Shown here: one piece after another, positions 25,290 through 40,559 of the stretch
Layout of the letters: each line of letters opens with the position of its first letter
Numbering within the stretch: the stretch's first letter is position 1
NCBI GenBank assembly: GCA_021234155.1
Contig: JAJEKV010000189.1
Coordinates: forward strand, 231,706 to 295,705
Direction: 5' to 3'
Length of the DNA: 64,000 bases
From: Isoetes taiwanensis
Taxonomy: Eukaryota; Streptophyta; Lycopodiopsida; Isoetales; Isoetaceae
The notes under the pieces: model-generated
What the model was told of the DNA's origin: nothing
The model's input: only the letters and a program-made list of their open reading frames with translations
Database searches by the model: none
Position numbers and translations under genes: made by a program

Positions 25290-26430
25290 ACAAGCAGCTG
25301 GTTAGTGGTGCATGAAGCTATTCTATATAAGAAGACTATGGAAGATCTCATATTGAGGTGTGTTGCTAGTCAGCAGACTCATGATTTGTTGCAGCAAGCA
25401 CATGATTGTCAAGGCATTTTGCAACTAGAACAACAGCTAGGAAGATCCGTCATTGGGGGTATTATTAGCCAACTCTTTACAAGGATACTAGAGACTTTGA
25501 GACCACATATGAGAAGTGTCAAAGATATAGTTACAGTTAACAGGTCATAAGAATATGCCATTCCATCCTATTTCGAGTGTTGGTCCATTTCATCTGTGGG
25601 GATTGGATTGCATTGGGCCTATCAACCCTGCATCTTTCAAAGGTCATAAATATATATTGGCAGCCACATGCATGTTTACGAACAAAGTAGAAGCAATTCT
25701 AGCAAAGCATGTTATACCATAGTAAGCTTTCTTTATCACAATTTGATTTATTGGTTTGATGTTCCAACCATTCTTTTGTCTGATAGGGGAACTCATTTCA
25801 TGGGGAGTAGTAGCTCAGTTAACAGAAAAGATTGGTGCTCAATATATGGAAGGTTCTGCTTATTAATGGATAAGCTGAGTCTACAAACACAATTTTGAAA
25901 GCCATCTTGGCTAAAACAATGAAGAATAATAAAAAAAAATTGGCATGAAGCCTGACAGCTGCCTTGTGGATTTTCAGATGCATTTACAAGTTGGCTACAG
26001 GATTTACACTATTTGAATTGGTTTATGGAGTGCAAGTTTTCATTTGGACATTCCTTTGTGTTCATTTGTGGAGCTACCTTATTATGAGAATGTAGTAGAA
26101 GTTGCAGCTCCAAATCAAGTGCATAATAGGATGGATGATTTGCTGCAATTGCAAGAGATGTGACAAGAAGCACCTGACTTTAATATGAGGCACAAACAAA
26201 AAGTAAAGTTTATCAAAAATAAGTTACAGGTTGTCAATCCATTTGAAAACAGGCAGTTGGTGTTGTGCAGGACCATTAAGAAGCATCTACCCAAATTTCA
26301 AAGCCATGGGAAGGCCCATTTCTGATTGATAAAGAGGTACTAGGTGGGGCCTTCTACTTGATGACTCCAGAAGGGGAATTGTTGCATAATCCCAGAAATT
26401 ACAAGAATCTCGCAACAGATTGTTGTAAAA
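25290..26430 (+). pseudogene. Gypsy integrase, decayed
   Basis: The + strand reads, with stops and frame shifts, LLQQAHDCQG (zinc-domain side), PFHPISSVGPFHLWGLDCIGPI and SFKGHKYILAATCMFTNKVEAI (integrase core entry, first catalytic Asp in GLDCIGP), then VPTILLSDRGTHF (second Asp). Later comes the C-terminal tail KPWEGPFLIDKEVLGGAFYL...EGELLHNPRNYKNL, a GPF-type module followed by the conserved end of gypsy polyproteins. The third acidic residue region near 25870 is scrambled. The order RT, RNase H, INT, LTR is normal for Ty3/gypsy. Confidence 0.8.
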
Positions 26431-26438
26431 ACAGAGGG

Positions 26439-26842
26439 TGACACATCCATGTAAATGTGTCATTTGGGGACATGTCCCAAGGACCATACTAGTATGATTT
26501 GTTGTGGGTTCTCCGCCACAGAGTGGCACATTTTTCCATTATGATCGTCACTGTTGGGGTGGTATATGAGACCATATACATAGTCGTATAGGGAATAGTA
26601 TATATGCACATGCACGCATGGAGGATATATGCGTATGCATTGTGGTGTGGGGAATCCATTATCCATCACTATGTTATCTGAGCAGGGATAGAAAACAGAG
26701 ACAATATACGAGAGAGAGATTATCTTGATCTAGCTATAGAGATTATGAGTCTTTATATTGTGCATTGCATAGATCTGGTAGATTGAAGCTTGGATTACTA
26801 GTTTTTCATCTTTCTTGTGAGGTTAGAGTTTAGGCTCTAACA
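26439..26842 (+). repeat. 3' LTR of the + strand gypsy element
   Basis: A polypurine-type tract (AAAAACAGAGGG, 26427-26438) is followed directly by TGACACATCC. The block ends ...GGCTCTAACA at 26842, giving TG...CA ends over about 404 bp. The next base belongs to the - strand gypsy RT (codons for DDIL), so the right boundary is sharp. An alternative left end is TGTTGGGGTGG at 26552, which would make it about 291 bp. No 5' partner was found in the window for comparison. Confidence 0.6.
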
Positions 26843-27470
26843 AGGATATCATCCAAAAATACGTCAACAAAAGTATCAAGACACTCTGGAAAAACCTCAT
26901 TCATCATTCTAGAAAAAGTAGCAGGGGCATTTGTTAGACCAAAAGACATTACCAAAAATTTAAAATGACCAAATGTGGTCCTGAAAGCAGTCTTATGCAC
27001 ACCCCACTCCTTCACTTTTATTTGATGATAAGCACTGTGCAAATCCAACTTAGAAAAATACGTAGCTCTTGTTAATCTATATCTCATCAATCCTAGGCAG
27101 AGGGTATCTATTCTTGATCGTGATCTTGTTCAAGGCACGATAATCAATGCACATCTACATTGAACCGTCCTTTTTCTTAACTAGAATCACAGGAGCACTA
27201 TAAGGGGATTTGCTAGGCTGCAAAAACCCTTTGGCTAACAACTCGTGAACCTGCTTCTTTACCTTCTCATGTTCTAATATGGACAGTCTATAGGGACTAC
27301 AAAACACAAGTCTAGATCCTGGCTTGGAATCAGTCTCATGTTCAGTATCTCTATTAGATGGACTTCAGGCAGTTCCTCAGGAAACACATCTTGAAATTCA
27401 TATAATAGATTCTGCAATTCCTTCTGGCCTTTTGAATTCTCTATGACCTCATTATTTGTACTCATATGAC
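26843..27470 (-). pseudogene. Ty3/gypsy reverse transcriptase on the - strand, truncated
   Basis: Read on the - strand, 27465-27274 carries LYEFQDVFPEELPEV, the usual linker before RT. Then come EHEKVKKQVHELLAKGFLQ (27275-27220), SPYSAPVILVKKKDGSM, a stop in place of one residue, [23 protein letters not shown], and an open stretch with [35 protein letters not shown] and VFLDDIL. The domain ends abruptly at 26843 inside the DDIL block, where the + strand LTR starts. A frameshift separates the linker from RT. Palm motif residues are present up to the cut, but the element cannot be active. Confidence 0.88.
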
Positions 27471-29223
27471 ATCAGTCAAAGGCAGGATAACATTCCTCAA
27501 TAAATAGAAGAAAACATTGATTGGAAGATTTGCGTACCAGTTTCTTGATCTGAAACGATGACATGATCTTGGAAGCTCCAGTCAAAGGACTCATTGCAGA
27601 TAGATCTCACATCCATCATGCTTCAGCATCACTTGGTGAGTGTTCTAATTTATTGCAGTAGGATTCACCCACTGTAACCCTGTACTATCCCCAGCACCAC
27701 ATCATACTGGCCAACATCCAAGAGATCAAAATCAAGCTTTTCCTGGTAGTCTTGAATACTTAAGGACACCCCAACAGCTTTATGATCCTCCACCTGAGAA
27801 TCGTTCACAAAAGGACCATCAACCTTGTACCGGTTGGTCTTTTATACAAGGCAATTCCAGTTCTTCCACCAACTTAGAAGAGATAAACATGTCCGAAGAG
27901 CCACAATCCAACAATGCAACTATGTTGCAGCCCATGATCCTGCCCAAGAACCTAATTCAACAAACATATCCATGATAACGCGCAAGGCTCTTCCATGGCA
28001 ATGGCCGAAACCGTCTTAGGTTCCAATTCCTCATCAACCTTTTCAGTCACATTTGCTTTTTTATTATTATCTTTCTTGTTCTGTGGTTGAGAGCATTTAC
28101 GAGTGTCTAGGCTCTCCACATGTATAGCAAAAAATCCCCTTCCTGAAGCACTAGACTTAGAGTCTGCCTTGCGCTTCCTAGACTCTCCACCTGCAGACTT
28201 AGGCTTAGACTGTTCAAACATCTTCTTTTTGAAAAACCTATTTTTTGTCTTTGAGAACTTTCAGGTGTCCTCTTAAGGGACTCACCCTCTTCTCCAAACT
28301 GATGAGTCAACATCATCGCCCTCTCAAAATCCTTGTGCTTCAACCAGATTATCTGCCTTTTGAGAGCAACACTAGATAGACCACCTAAAAAGAAAACCTG
28401 TTGGGCTTCAAACAAATCTCCAACCCTATGGATATACCTCCGTACCTTATGGATATAAGCAGCTACAGCTTCTCATGCACATCACGAGCACCTTGCTGAG
28501 GTGATACTCCCCAATAAAGTACTTCCTAAAATCTGATCATGTATTAACCTCCTTCTTCATGGTAGGACAATTGCACCAAATATATGCATTCGATTTCAGC
28601 CGCATCTTACTTCCTGAAATCTGATCATGTATTAACCTCCTCCTTCATGGTAGGACTATTCCACCAAATATATGCATCCGATTTCAGTCGCATCTTCGTA
28701 ATAAACAATGCGCCCTGTCGCCTTTATTGGTAGCCTCAAAAATGGTCTTAAGCTTGTCAATCCAAACTATCGCCTCCTCAGCAGTACCTTTCCCATCTCA
28801 ATCGGAGATCTTGGTATGCTCGAGACTGCGTATACCCACCTTGCTCAATCACAAACTCTTCAGTGACTGCTCCACAACAGCACTAGCACCAGGTACATCT
28901 AGGTCCACCCCACTACTGTCAGAGATTTCCCTTTCTCTGCAGACTTCCCATGGTCATCTTTGCCAGCAAGGGTCTCCAATACAGTTCTCATAGCAACCAG
29001 AGTGTCTAAAACTCCCTTGAGGCTCTGTTGCACACCTAGCAAGTCCTCACCCCACTTCATCTGCATGGTTTCCAGGTTCTTCTACGTTTTCTGTACGCGA
29101 GTAGCCAACCCTCGTACATCAGGTTCCTCCTCCATAGGAGTCGCCTATCCTGCTATAGTATATGTGCCTGCACAAGTCTTGTCGTGTTCCATCTCAACTA
29201 TTCAAGATCCAAATTGCAACTTA
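27471..29223 (-). pseudogene. Gag and protease region of the - strand gypsy element
   Basis: Between RT and the primer-binding site, the - strand holds two overlapping open stretches (28415-28107 and 28221-27952). They contain an EGESLKR-type gag tail, a basic KRKADSKSSASGRG stretch and a battered zinc-knuckle area (HVESLDTRKCSQP, most Cys lost). Upstream gag sequence toward 29223 is recognisable only by position. A recent 88-bp tandem duplication breaks it at 28521-28697. No protease DTGA motif could be read with confidence. Confidence 0.55.
28521..28697 (+). repeat. 88-bp tandem duplication within gypsy gag
   Basis: ACTTCCTAAAATCTGATCAT begins at 28521 and ACTTCCTGAAATCTGATCAT at 28609. 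The intervening blocks (TATTAACCTCC, TCATGGTAGGAC, CCAAATATATGCAT, GATTTCAG) match with a few substitutions. Confidence 0.9.
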
Positions 29224-29236
29224 GGCTCTGATACCA
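29224..29236 (-). other. Primer-binding site of the - strand gypsy element
   Basis: The reverse complement reads TGGTATCAGAGCC, complementary to the 3' end of plant initiator tRNA-Met, the usual primer of plant LTR retrotransposons. It lies two bases inside an LTR edge ending ...CATAACA, which fixes the element's 5' boundary at 29238. Confidence 0.85.
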
Positions 29237-29237
29237 C

Positions 29238-29700
29238 TGTTATGAACCAAATTTTTTAGTCTTCATAACTTTAATTCATATTCACATAAATCATCAGAGT
29301 ACACAGAACAAATACTGCCTCCCACGAGGCTATATACATGAAAGCCACATATACCGCTAACAAGGTGATAAAACACATCTACTAGATATCTACATATAAC
29401 ACGTAGCTTCGCCAGCTGTCACATAGCTTGCATATAACTCCACTTCTTAGTAACATGCATAGATCATATCCAGTAGAGCAATCGGAAAGCAATGACTGAC
29501 TGTAAGGACACACATATGGAATCCACCACGGCACTATAGCATCTGCCAAGCAGATGCATCCCACCATATCTAGTCAGTACGTCGTCTAGACCCCCCGCGC
29601 TGGTGGATCCAGTGTATGGGAGGAACTGCAAGCAACAGGAATTCTTTGAGCATCTAGACCGTTGGTTAACACGTACCACCATCCAATACCAGTGGCAAGT
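29238..29700 (-). repeat. 5' LTR of the - strand gypsy element (outer edge unknown)
   Basis: The inner edge is fixed by the adjacent primer-binding site: the LTR ends in CA at 29238-29239 on the - strand. The outer edge cannot be placed because the 3' LTR is missing from the window. The end coordinate given is a guess. No long open frame of interest lies inside. Confidence 0.5.
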
Positions 29701-32700
29701 GCAACCTCACCAATCTCTAAAGAAACTCTCGGGATAAGTTAGTACGCTTATCCTCTCGTGCTTGCACACAACTCCCCTACGATGAGCTTATAATGCCCAT
29801 TACAGTATCACAAAGATATATAACCGAGGATAACTCGGTAATAGAGATCCTGCTTTCACTAGGCTGTTGATAGCATACGATATTGTCCTATACCAATACT
29901 GCACACTGCCTCACTAGCACTCATGTCTCAATACGATAAGCTAAGTTTATCTTTAAAGAAGGGAATAAATTTATTAAGGAGGCCATGACCTTGCAGTAGC
30001 TAGGCTTCCATGCCAACTCCTTAACCATAGCTATAGCTAATAGTGACGCCTTCAAGCGCAGTCAATCTATGGCTTAAGCATTACCTCAAGCCAATTCTAT
30101 ACGGCCTTAAGGAGCAATTCATCAAGAGGCATCAATTTAAGGCAAGCCCTCTTCTAACACAGAGGACATTTCCACAGGGTTTATCCTGGAGCTTTTATGG
30201 TTTTGCAGGTACTTGATTTAAAGTTTGTTATCTCCCCAAACTACCACTATGGCTGTGCCATCACCAGCCTCAGCAATTTCGTAGCTCACCTGGAATCAAG
30301 CTCCCTCTGCTTCCAATAGAATACATGCACGACGTCAATAGAATACATGCACGACGTTTCATGCACGTGGTGCCCACCTATAATGGCGGTGGTTCGGTGG
30401 AGGTCATCCCGCCCGATCTTTGTTATCTTTGCTATAAGCAGCACGTTGGTGACAATCCCTATATTGGGATTGCTCACCATTTATCCTTACTAAATGGCAT
30501 TTAAACCATTATAAGGTAATATAAACTTACCTTAGTTCCATGCATTGTCAATGCAATATTCCCATGCCCACCTATAATGGTATTTTCCTAAGGCAATTTC
30601 CCGCAACCATGTTTATTAATTAAACACTCGGTTGCGCCCTCTAGTCTAAGATCTACCAAGGTGCATCATAACCATAGAACTAGAGCAACATGGGACAAAT
30701 AATTCCAATGCCAAAACCGCATTGAAACATTCTATTAGCCCAATAATAAACATGCATGTCAAATGGTCTGCAAATAATTGGGCATAACAGATATTTATAT
30801 AATCTGAATATGTCTTAAACAAATTGGGTTCTTTTGAGGCATAATGGAAGAGGTTTAGATGTGTATGGATACCATAATGCCATGGGTTGAAATGCTATAA
30901 AAGCTCCATATCAGTTCATTTTAGGATGATACATCTTAAGACAACACATCTGGTATTTATGCAGGTTCAAGAATACCTTCATGCATGACACATTTATTAA
31001 TGTGTGATGGTTGCAAGCATTTTAAAATGTCAATTTGAATTCATATAGAGTCAAAGATATATCAGTAGTTGCTGACACCATATGCACGACAATGTTAGTG
31101 CGGATGTGCATGAATGCAGCAAGGGTGTTCTTGGGGGTAATATGGATCCCACTTATGTAGACTCCAGTTATGCCAGAGCTCCCAGCAAGGATTGGAACTT
31201 AAGAAAGGGGAGCATAGTATCCACTAGTGCAACCTGCGATAAAGGTATGCACAAATATCTTGCATTTTGATTATGGGCATGCATTATATGTTCCAAATGG
31301 GTTAATACGCTTTTAGAAACACGATAGGTTAAATATTGTTAGAGCATTCTAGAACTTTGTTCTATATATGAAGTAATTTCTTTGTACCATAGGGGTTGGT
31401 AAGCTTCTAGAACTCGATAGCTTGAATATTGTTAGAAGGTTTTGGACCTTTTTGCTGTTTATTCTTTATATTGTTCTGCTTTTATTCTTTTTAATAAAAT
31501 AGTGTCCTAAACCATTATTTTATATGGCTTGAGAGCTCAATTTTATACCCCATAGTCTCCCTTAAATGCTTGGCCCCTTTATTCTTCAATCCAAAATTAA
31601 GCTCTCTTCTCCTACCCATAGCTTTAATTTACCACAAACTTTCGTAGGTACCAAATCTTAATGTGTTACGACCCTTATCATCAAATCACATATCCCCCTT
31701 TGCGTACCCATTATCATATTCTTATAGAATTTTCAAACTAGAAAGTTCATTCTTACGTAAGTCTAGAATTGAGTACTAATACCGAGCAATGCCATGCACC
31801 CGTTACTAGTAAGATACATGTGTCTAATTACATAGGTTCTCAAGATCATTGAGACAATCGTACTGAGCTTCTAAAGGAATTTGATCTAACAAAGTGACTC
31901 TAAATGTATTCAAATCAGAAGCACCCCATATATACATTAAAGCTCAAACAATTTCTACAACAAACAAAATCAACAACAATGTCTATTACATCTAGCTAAC
32001 GCATACCCCTATACACTTGAAGACTAAACACTTGGTTGAATGTTTACCAATAACAATGAACCTATTTCCCCATAAGGTCACTATGTGTTGATAACTAGAT
32101 TTTGTTATGTACTAGCATTTGCTTCAACGACTAAACATTTCAAACATTTGCAACCACCGAGTGTGCCCAAGAATATTTTTCATCAAGTGTACCATCATTT
32201 CTTATGTTAGCCTATTATAAAGATTCGTGTTCTAAAATATAAGATCCTTTGAGATTTTTTGGTCTTTTGCCATATTTTCTAATCTCATTTTAGGAATATT
32301 CGCCACCCATTCTCTGAGCTCTTTATTGTTTAGCTGCAATTTCTGATATACTTGAACAAGCTGCTAGATTTGCTGTAACAAGGATGAAACCTCCGCCATA
32401 GAAACAAAAAACACCAAATGTGGACGAAAAACATACTTAGACTCAGAGTACGCAAGAACCAGTAAGGGATTCAATTCAAACTGTCATGAAACTATGCAAA
32501 AACACAGAAGAAAAATGAAAGAAATACACAAAGAATACAATGAAACAAAGGATATACTTGATAGAACAAAGCAAATACAAGGGCTTGAGCTAAAATGCTT
32601 AAGGCTGGTGTTGAGTCGGAATGCTTTGATAAGAATGATGCGCCTCTACATATAGATATAGGCCACTGGCCAGGATTGTGCCACTCCAACGAGTGAGATT

Positions 32701-33600
32701 GCGCCAAGTGTCGCGCTTACAGGTAGGTTCTGGAATGTTCCAAAACCTCCTGGAAACAACTTCATTTATGAAGAAGATACAAGGGAATAAAGGTATGTGT
32801 CTCACAGCTATAAGGCTGGGAGTTTAAGCCCTGCCTTGTGCAACTACTTTTTGCATCCATGTGTCAACCATCTATGTATGTACGAGTGTAATACCCCTAG
32901 AGTTGTCACACTATGATGTTCACGTGAGGTATTATTGTTGTTTTACAAAATCATCAAAGCAGGAATAAGCTTTCTTAGGAACGACAAGAATCACCTGACC
33001 TTCCTTCAAGCAGTGCATGGCCAGCCCAGTGCTACTCTATGGGATCTACAACAAGATCCCCAGCTTATCAGAGATGCTGCTCCAATGAGATCCATAGCCT
33101 ACCGGAACTGCTGCTCCATCGCAAAAAGGCTCCAGAGGTCCAAATGATGAAACAAGAAAAAATGTGGGTGTAAAAGGGTTAGGGTGGGCGGAGAAGGGGC
33201 AAAAAGTGGGCAAAGAAGGGGTCGCGCCAAAGAAGGGCACCCTCTCTAGGCTAAAAGTGACTCCTACTCTGCCTATGGCAAGCCTACTTGAAGCAAAAAA
33301 GACCTTTTCTAGTGATATCCTCCACCAAATTTTAGACTTTTTCTAGTAATACCCTCCACCAAATTTTGGCTCACTTGGCAAAAGAACTCTGATTCTTTTA
33401 AGGAATTGGAGCCTACTTCCAAGATACTCGACTCTTGGGCATTGGAATATAATGATGGTTGTTTGCCTTGTTATGGAAAAAATGGTTTGTCTTCTAGTCT
33501 TTGTTTGTGGTGTTGACAAGCAAATCTTTTGTCCTTTAGTTTTCAATGCCCGATTCCAGTCCAGTGGCAAATGTGAGTGATTACCAGTGTTGGGTGAATT
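29701..33600. other. Intergenic, small local duplications only
   Basis: No gene is supported. Three short tandem duplications occur. A 22-bp unit (CAATAGAATACATGCACGACGT) is at 30315 and 30337. A unit of about 93 bp containing GATAG/GTTAAATATTGTTAGA and TTCTAGAAC is at about 31299-31450. A 34-bp unit (TTTTCTAGTRATAYCCTCCACCAAATTTT) is at 33303 and 33337. The stretch 31330-31540 looks LTR-like (TGTTAGAGCATTCTAGAAC) but no element could be attached to it. Confidence 0.5.
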
Positions 33601-34120
33601 TCAGGGAACATTATAAACCAACCGGTTGGAATTGGAAATTTTTCGGCCAAGTTAATGTATCATAGGAGTCGCAAGTTTTCTTGTTGTTTTCTATTAAGAC
33701 AATAGAAAGTTCCGACCCTTTTGTGCCTGGGTTTTGATGATAAAGGAGACTCAAGAAACTGAGGCAAGGGCGTACTAGGATCTATTTTTCTTTCCTCACT
33801 AGCACGCATTGACACTTTGAATTAAATTAAGGAAAACTAGTGACGTCTGTCCAAGATTTTGGTCGTTAACGAGATGACAACAAATTTCGAAGTCGTTATA
33901 GGCCTCTGACAACATGGCAAAGACCAATTCCCGGAGACTCGGAGCATTTTGACCTTCCCAAACCCCAAAACCTAGGCCGCCGGAGAGGACTTGGGCATGG
34001 ACACGAGACCAACGGTACAGCAGAATAGGTGGCCACTCTTGCCCCAATGCACTTCAACCACCGTCAATTTGTATTCAATTGTGTTTGCAGAGCTGCCTCC
34101 AATGGCCGTTAAATGAGCAT
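33601..34120 (+). promoter_or_regulatory. Upstream and 5' UTR region of QTRT1, undefined
   Basis: The 520 bp before the first in-frame ATG should hold the promoter and 5' UTR. I see no convincing TATA box. The frame of exon 1 stays open upstream of 34121 but without another ATG. A TTTGCAG before 34091 could be a splice acceptor, so an additional upstream exon is possible. Confidence 0.3.
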
Positions 34121-38005
<3,885 letters not shown>

Positions 38006-38007
38006 CC

Positions 38008-38530
38008 AGACTATGGAATGGTTTGTACAGACAGAAAGATAACGAAAGTTTTTTCTAGCCGGAACTTTTCTTGACAAATTTTGACTGTCCTGGGGAAGGG
38101 GCTCCCGGGTCCCCACGATTTTGGAAATTACCAATTTTACCATTCACAAGCATTAATTGCTGCATGTTTTGAAATCCCCTCACCGTGGGAAACTGTCCCA
38201 TGACCAGCAGATTCTCGTGGGAACTATTAATGTGATGATGACCTGCTAATTTATTGATTTCTGTTGGTTTTGATGGGAATCAATATACGTGACTTTTGAC
38301 ATTAATGCAGCCCTTAAGATTTTTAGCGTAAAGGGCCGTTCACATTATAATCTTTTGGGTCAGCAGCAGATGTAAGCTGCTGATTTGGTGCTGGTAAATA
38401 CGTAAAGTTCACCTAGGGTTCATTCTGCTACTTCTATCCCACATTCTGCTATGATTTTCTTTTACAGAAATGTGATTAAGTTTTGAAGTTACTTGCAATT
38501 CTAATTTTAGTTGCATTCAGGTTTCTTGAA
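38008..38530 (+). repeat. Dispersed repeat R1, copy 1a (segments A and C), adjoining QTRT1
   Basis: Segment A (38008-38393) starts three bases after the QTRT1 stop codon with TATGGAATGGTTTGTAC. Its first 190 bp recur at 46138-46326, and its later part recurs at 57918-58146. Both matches are close to 90 percent by eye. Segment C (38397-38520, containing AAAGTTCACCTAGGGTTCA and TTTTAGTTGCATT) recurs at 41109-41225 and 58714-58833. Segment B, present between A and C in the 58-kb copy, is missing here. The 3' UTR of QTRT1 must therefore be made largely of repeat sequence. Confidence 0.85.
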
Positions 38531-39143
38531 ACCCTCCTTACTGTTCGGCAGACCTAGAACCGGGTCTGCTCGTTTCTTGATTCTTGGTTTTTCCCCCCGA
38601 TTCTTGAAACGAGCAAGATTTAACCAAAGAGAACTAACAAATCAAAAGATATAGAAGCCTTGCGCTCCAAATCTTGCAAAAAAGAACCATAGGCGTAATG
38701 ACGTTTGCAAAGCCCCCAAGAGCTAGCGGAAGGAACTATGGCGCCAAAGAAGAACTTAGAGCCGAAAACCGGCATGCGCGGGCACGGAGAAGAAAACCAA
38801 AGAGAACCTCAACTAAAACTCTTGTGAAACTTCGAGCAAAACCATGAGATCTGCTATGGCGGAAGGAAAAACAGAGCAAAACTCTTCAAAACTCGAAAGC
38901 AAAACCATGAGATCGGCTATGGCGTAAGGAAAAACAGAGCAAGAACATTCAAAAACGAGCAAGACATAAGTCCAAATCTTCCCAAACCGTCAAAGTAATG
39001 CTAACACCTAGATAGCCATCGATGCAAGAATGGCGATGGCGCCATCGCAAACACGGAAGATGGGCTATGGCGCATCAAGAACACAGAAAAATAGAGAGAG
39101 AAAAACACACGTAATAAACCCTAGGTGAACTTCACGTTACACC

Positions 39144-39236
39144 AATGTCATTTTGTTGACATTCCGTGTCCACGCCGCCTCCGCTGCTGCTAGCGGCAAA
39201 TAAGTTTCCACGCCGAATGTCAACAAAAATGACATT
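39144..39236. repeat. Inverted repeat, 21-22 bp arms
   Basis: The left arm 39144-39164 (AATGTCATTTTGTTGACATTC) pairs with the right arm 39215-39236, which differs by a single extra A. The loop is about 50 nt. It would form a long hairpin in RNA or single-stranded DNA. It may be a minute foldback element. Confidence 0.8.
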
Positions 39237-39551
39237 CCCCGTATACGCCAACGAAAAGTTGGTGTGCGTTCTTGTTTGTAGTCGAATAATGGATTGCCAC
39301 ATGGTGATCATTCTATCCAAGAATGAAAAATGGATGCAACATTCTCGAACGACCGGTTGGGCGGTTACTGCTTAGGTGAAGCATCGTCATGGTGAATCTA
39401 GAAGCTTGAATCGTGCTCACAATCCGACGAAAAACACTCGAACAGGTTGAATCATACTCGGCGGCGACTCGAACACTTCGAGTTTTTGAATCATGCTCGA
39501 AATCTGAAGGCTGCGATCTTCGGATCATCTGCCGCCTTTCCTTGACGCCGC

Positions 39552-39623
39552 GGAAATGGGAAGAGGGAGGAGATTCTCACAGCTAGGGAAGGCGGCTTCC
39601 ACCGCCTCCCTCTTCCCATTTCC
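39552..39623. repeat. Perfect 19-bp inverted repeat (hairpin)
   Basis: GGAAATGGGAAGAGGGAGG (39552-39570) and its exact reverse complement (39605-39623) are separated by 34 nt, which themselves contain a GGCGG/CCGCC inner stem. A 72-nt hairpin results. Confidence 0.85.
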
Positions 39624-40559
39624 ACAAACCGCCCAAACCTACAAAGTCATCAGTCATGCGTTTTTTAAAGCGGGACCATTCGGGGCATAAGGTTGCAAAA
39701 TTATCTGGATACTAAGATTTGGGCAATGGTGGGCAAGAAAGGGTTTTTTTGTGTTTGTTGTGGATTTTTAAGGTCCAATCTATTAGATGTTCCTTATGTG
39801 CACATGCGTTTCTATACAGTGCGGCTTGGTGGAGTTTTTGGACACATCGCGTACGGCCGATGCTTGGTATTCGCGGGGCGTGCCTTATGTTGCAAGAAAA
39901 CCGGCCGATGGACCGCAGATCCGGCTTTTTGTTACGTTGTGGCCCTTTGTTTGGGTTTTGTAGGGGCGTATTTTGGCCGACCCGTAGCGGTGGCGTCCAC
40001 CGCCGTTCCATCGGTGGCCATCTCGCTGGCTTGCTGTCGGCCGCTTCATGGCTAGCGGCCCACATGGTCGCTCAATTTGAAGCGCACGGTTCATTGCATT
40101 CACATGCGTGCTTGGCCCCTTGTTTAAATCCGGATAGCGAATAGCGGATAGCGTAAAGCATCCACAAAGCTTCGAATTATATCTTGTTTCTCTATTTCCT
40201 CTATTTCCTTATCTATTTGTCCTCCATGGATTTGAATACATCTCATCAGACCTCTATAAGAAGACGATATCGAGGTTGTTCCTTCCTTTGCATAATTTGA
40301 TTTCCCAAATACCTTTGTGCAGCAGGTTTTGTTCTAGATTCGTGGTCACAGATTCTCCAGCATGGCCGATGTGATTGCAATTGGAGGAGGTAATCGGATG
40401 TTGGAGGAGGTAATCGGATGTGGAGCCAACTAAAAATCCCTGGCTGTTGGCCCGAGAACCCGGCCGCTATCGCGCACTATTAGATCCATGTGATTTGAGT
40501 TGGCAGCTAGCTGTGCAACGCGATTTAGGGCACCGTCATATGCACCGCTCATTCCTTCC

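Larger units (their letters stand above)
38531..40540. other. Intergenic with hairpins and a short dispersed repeat
   Basis: No gene is supported. The stretch 38840-38950 contains a tandem duplication of about 61 bp (AGCAAAACCATGAGATC...GCTATGGCG...AACAGAGCAA). The stretch 39025-39080 shares a GATGGCGCCATCG...AAACACG..GGCTATGGCG block with 44995-45045. Two hairpins are listed separately. At 39690-40140 the DNA turns GC-richer and is open in several overlapping frames on both strands (up to 141 codons), without recognisable protein content. Confidence 0.45.

Noticed and set aside
32798-32850. A box B-like GGGAGTTTAAGCCC suggesting another SINE
   Set aside because: No box A at the right distance upstream and no tRNA-like folding.
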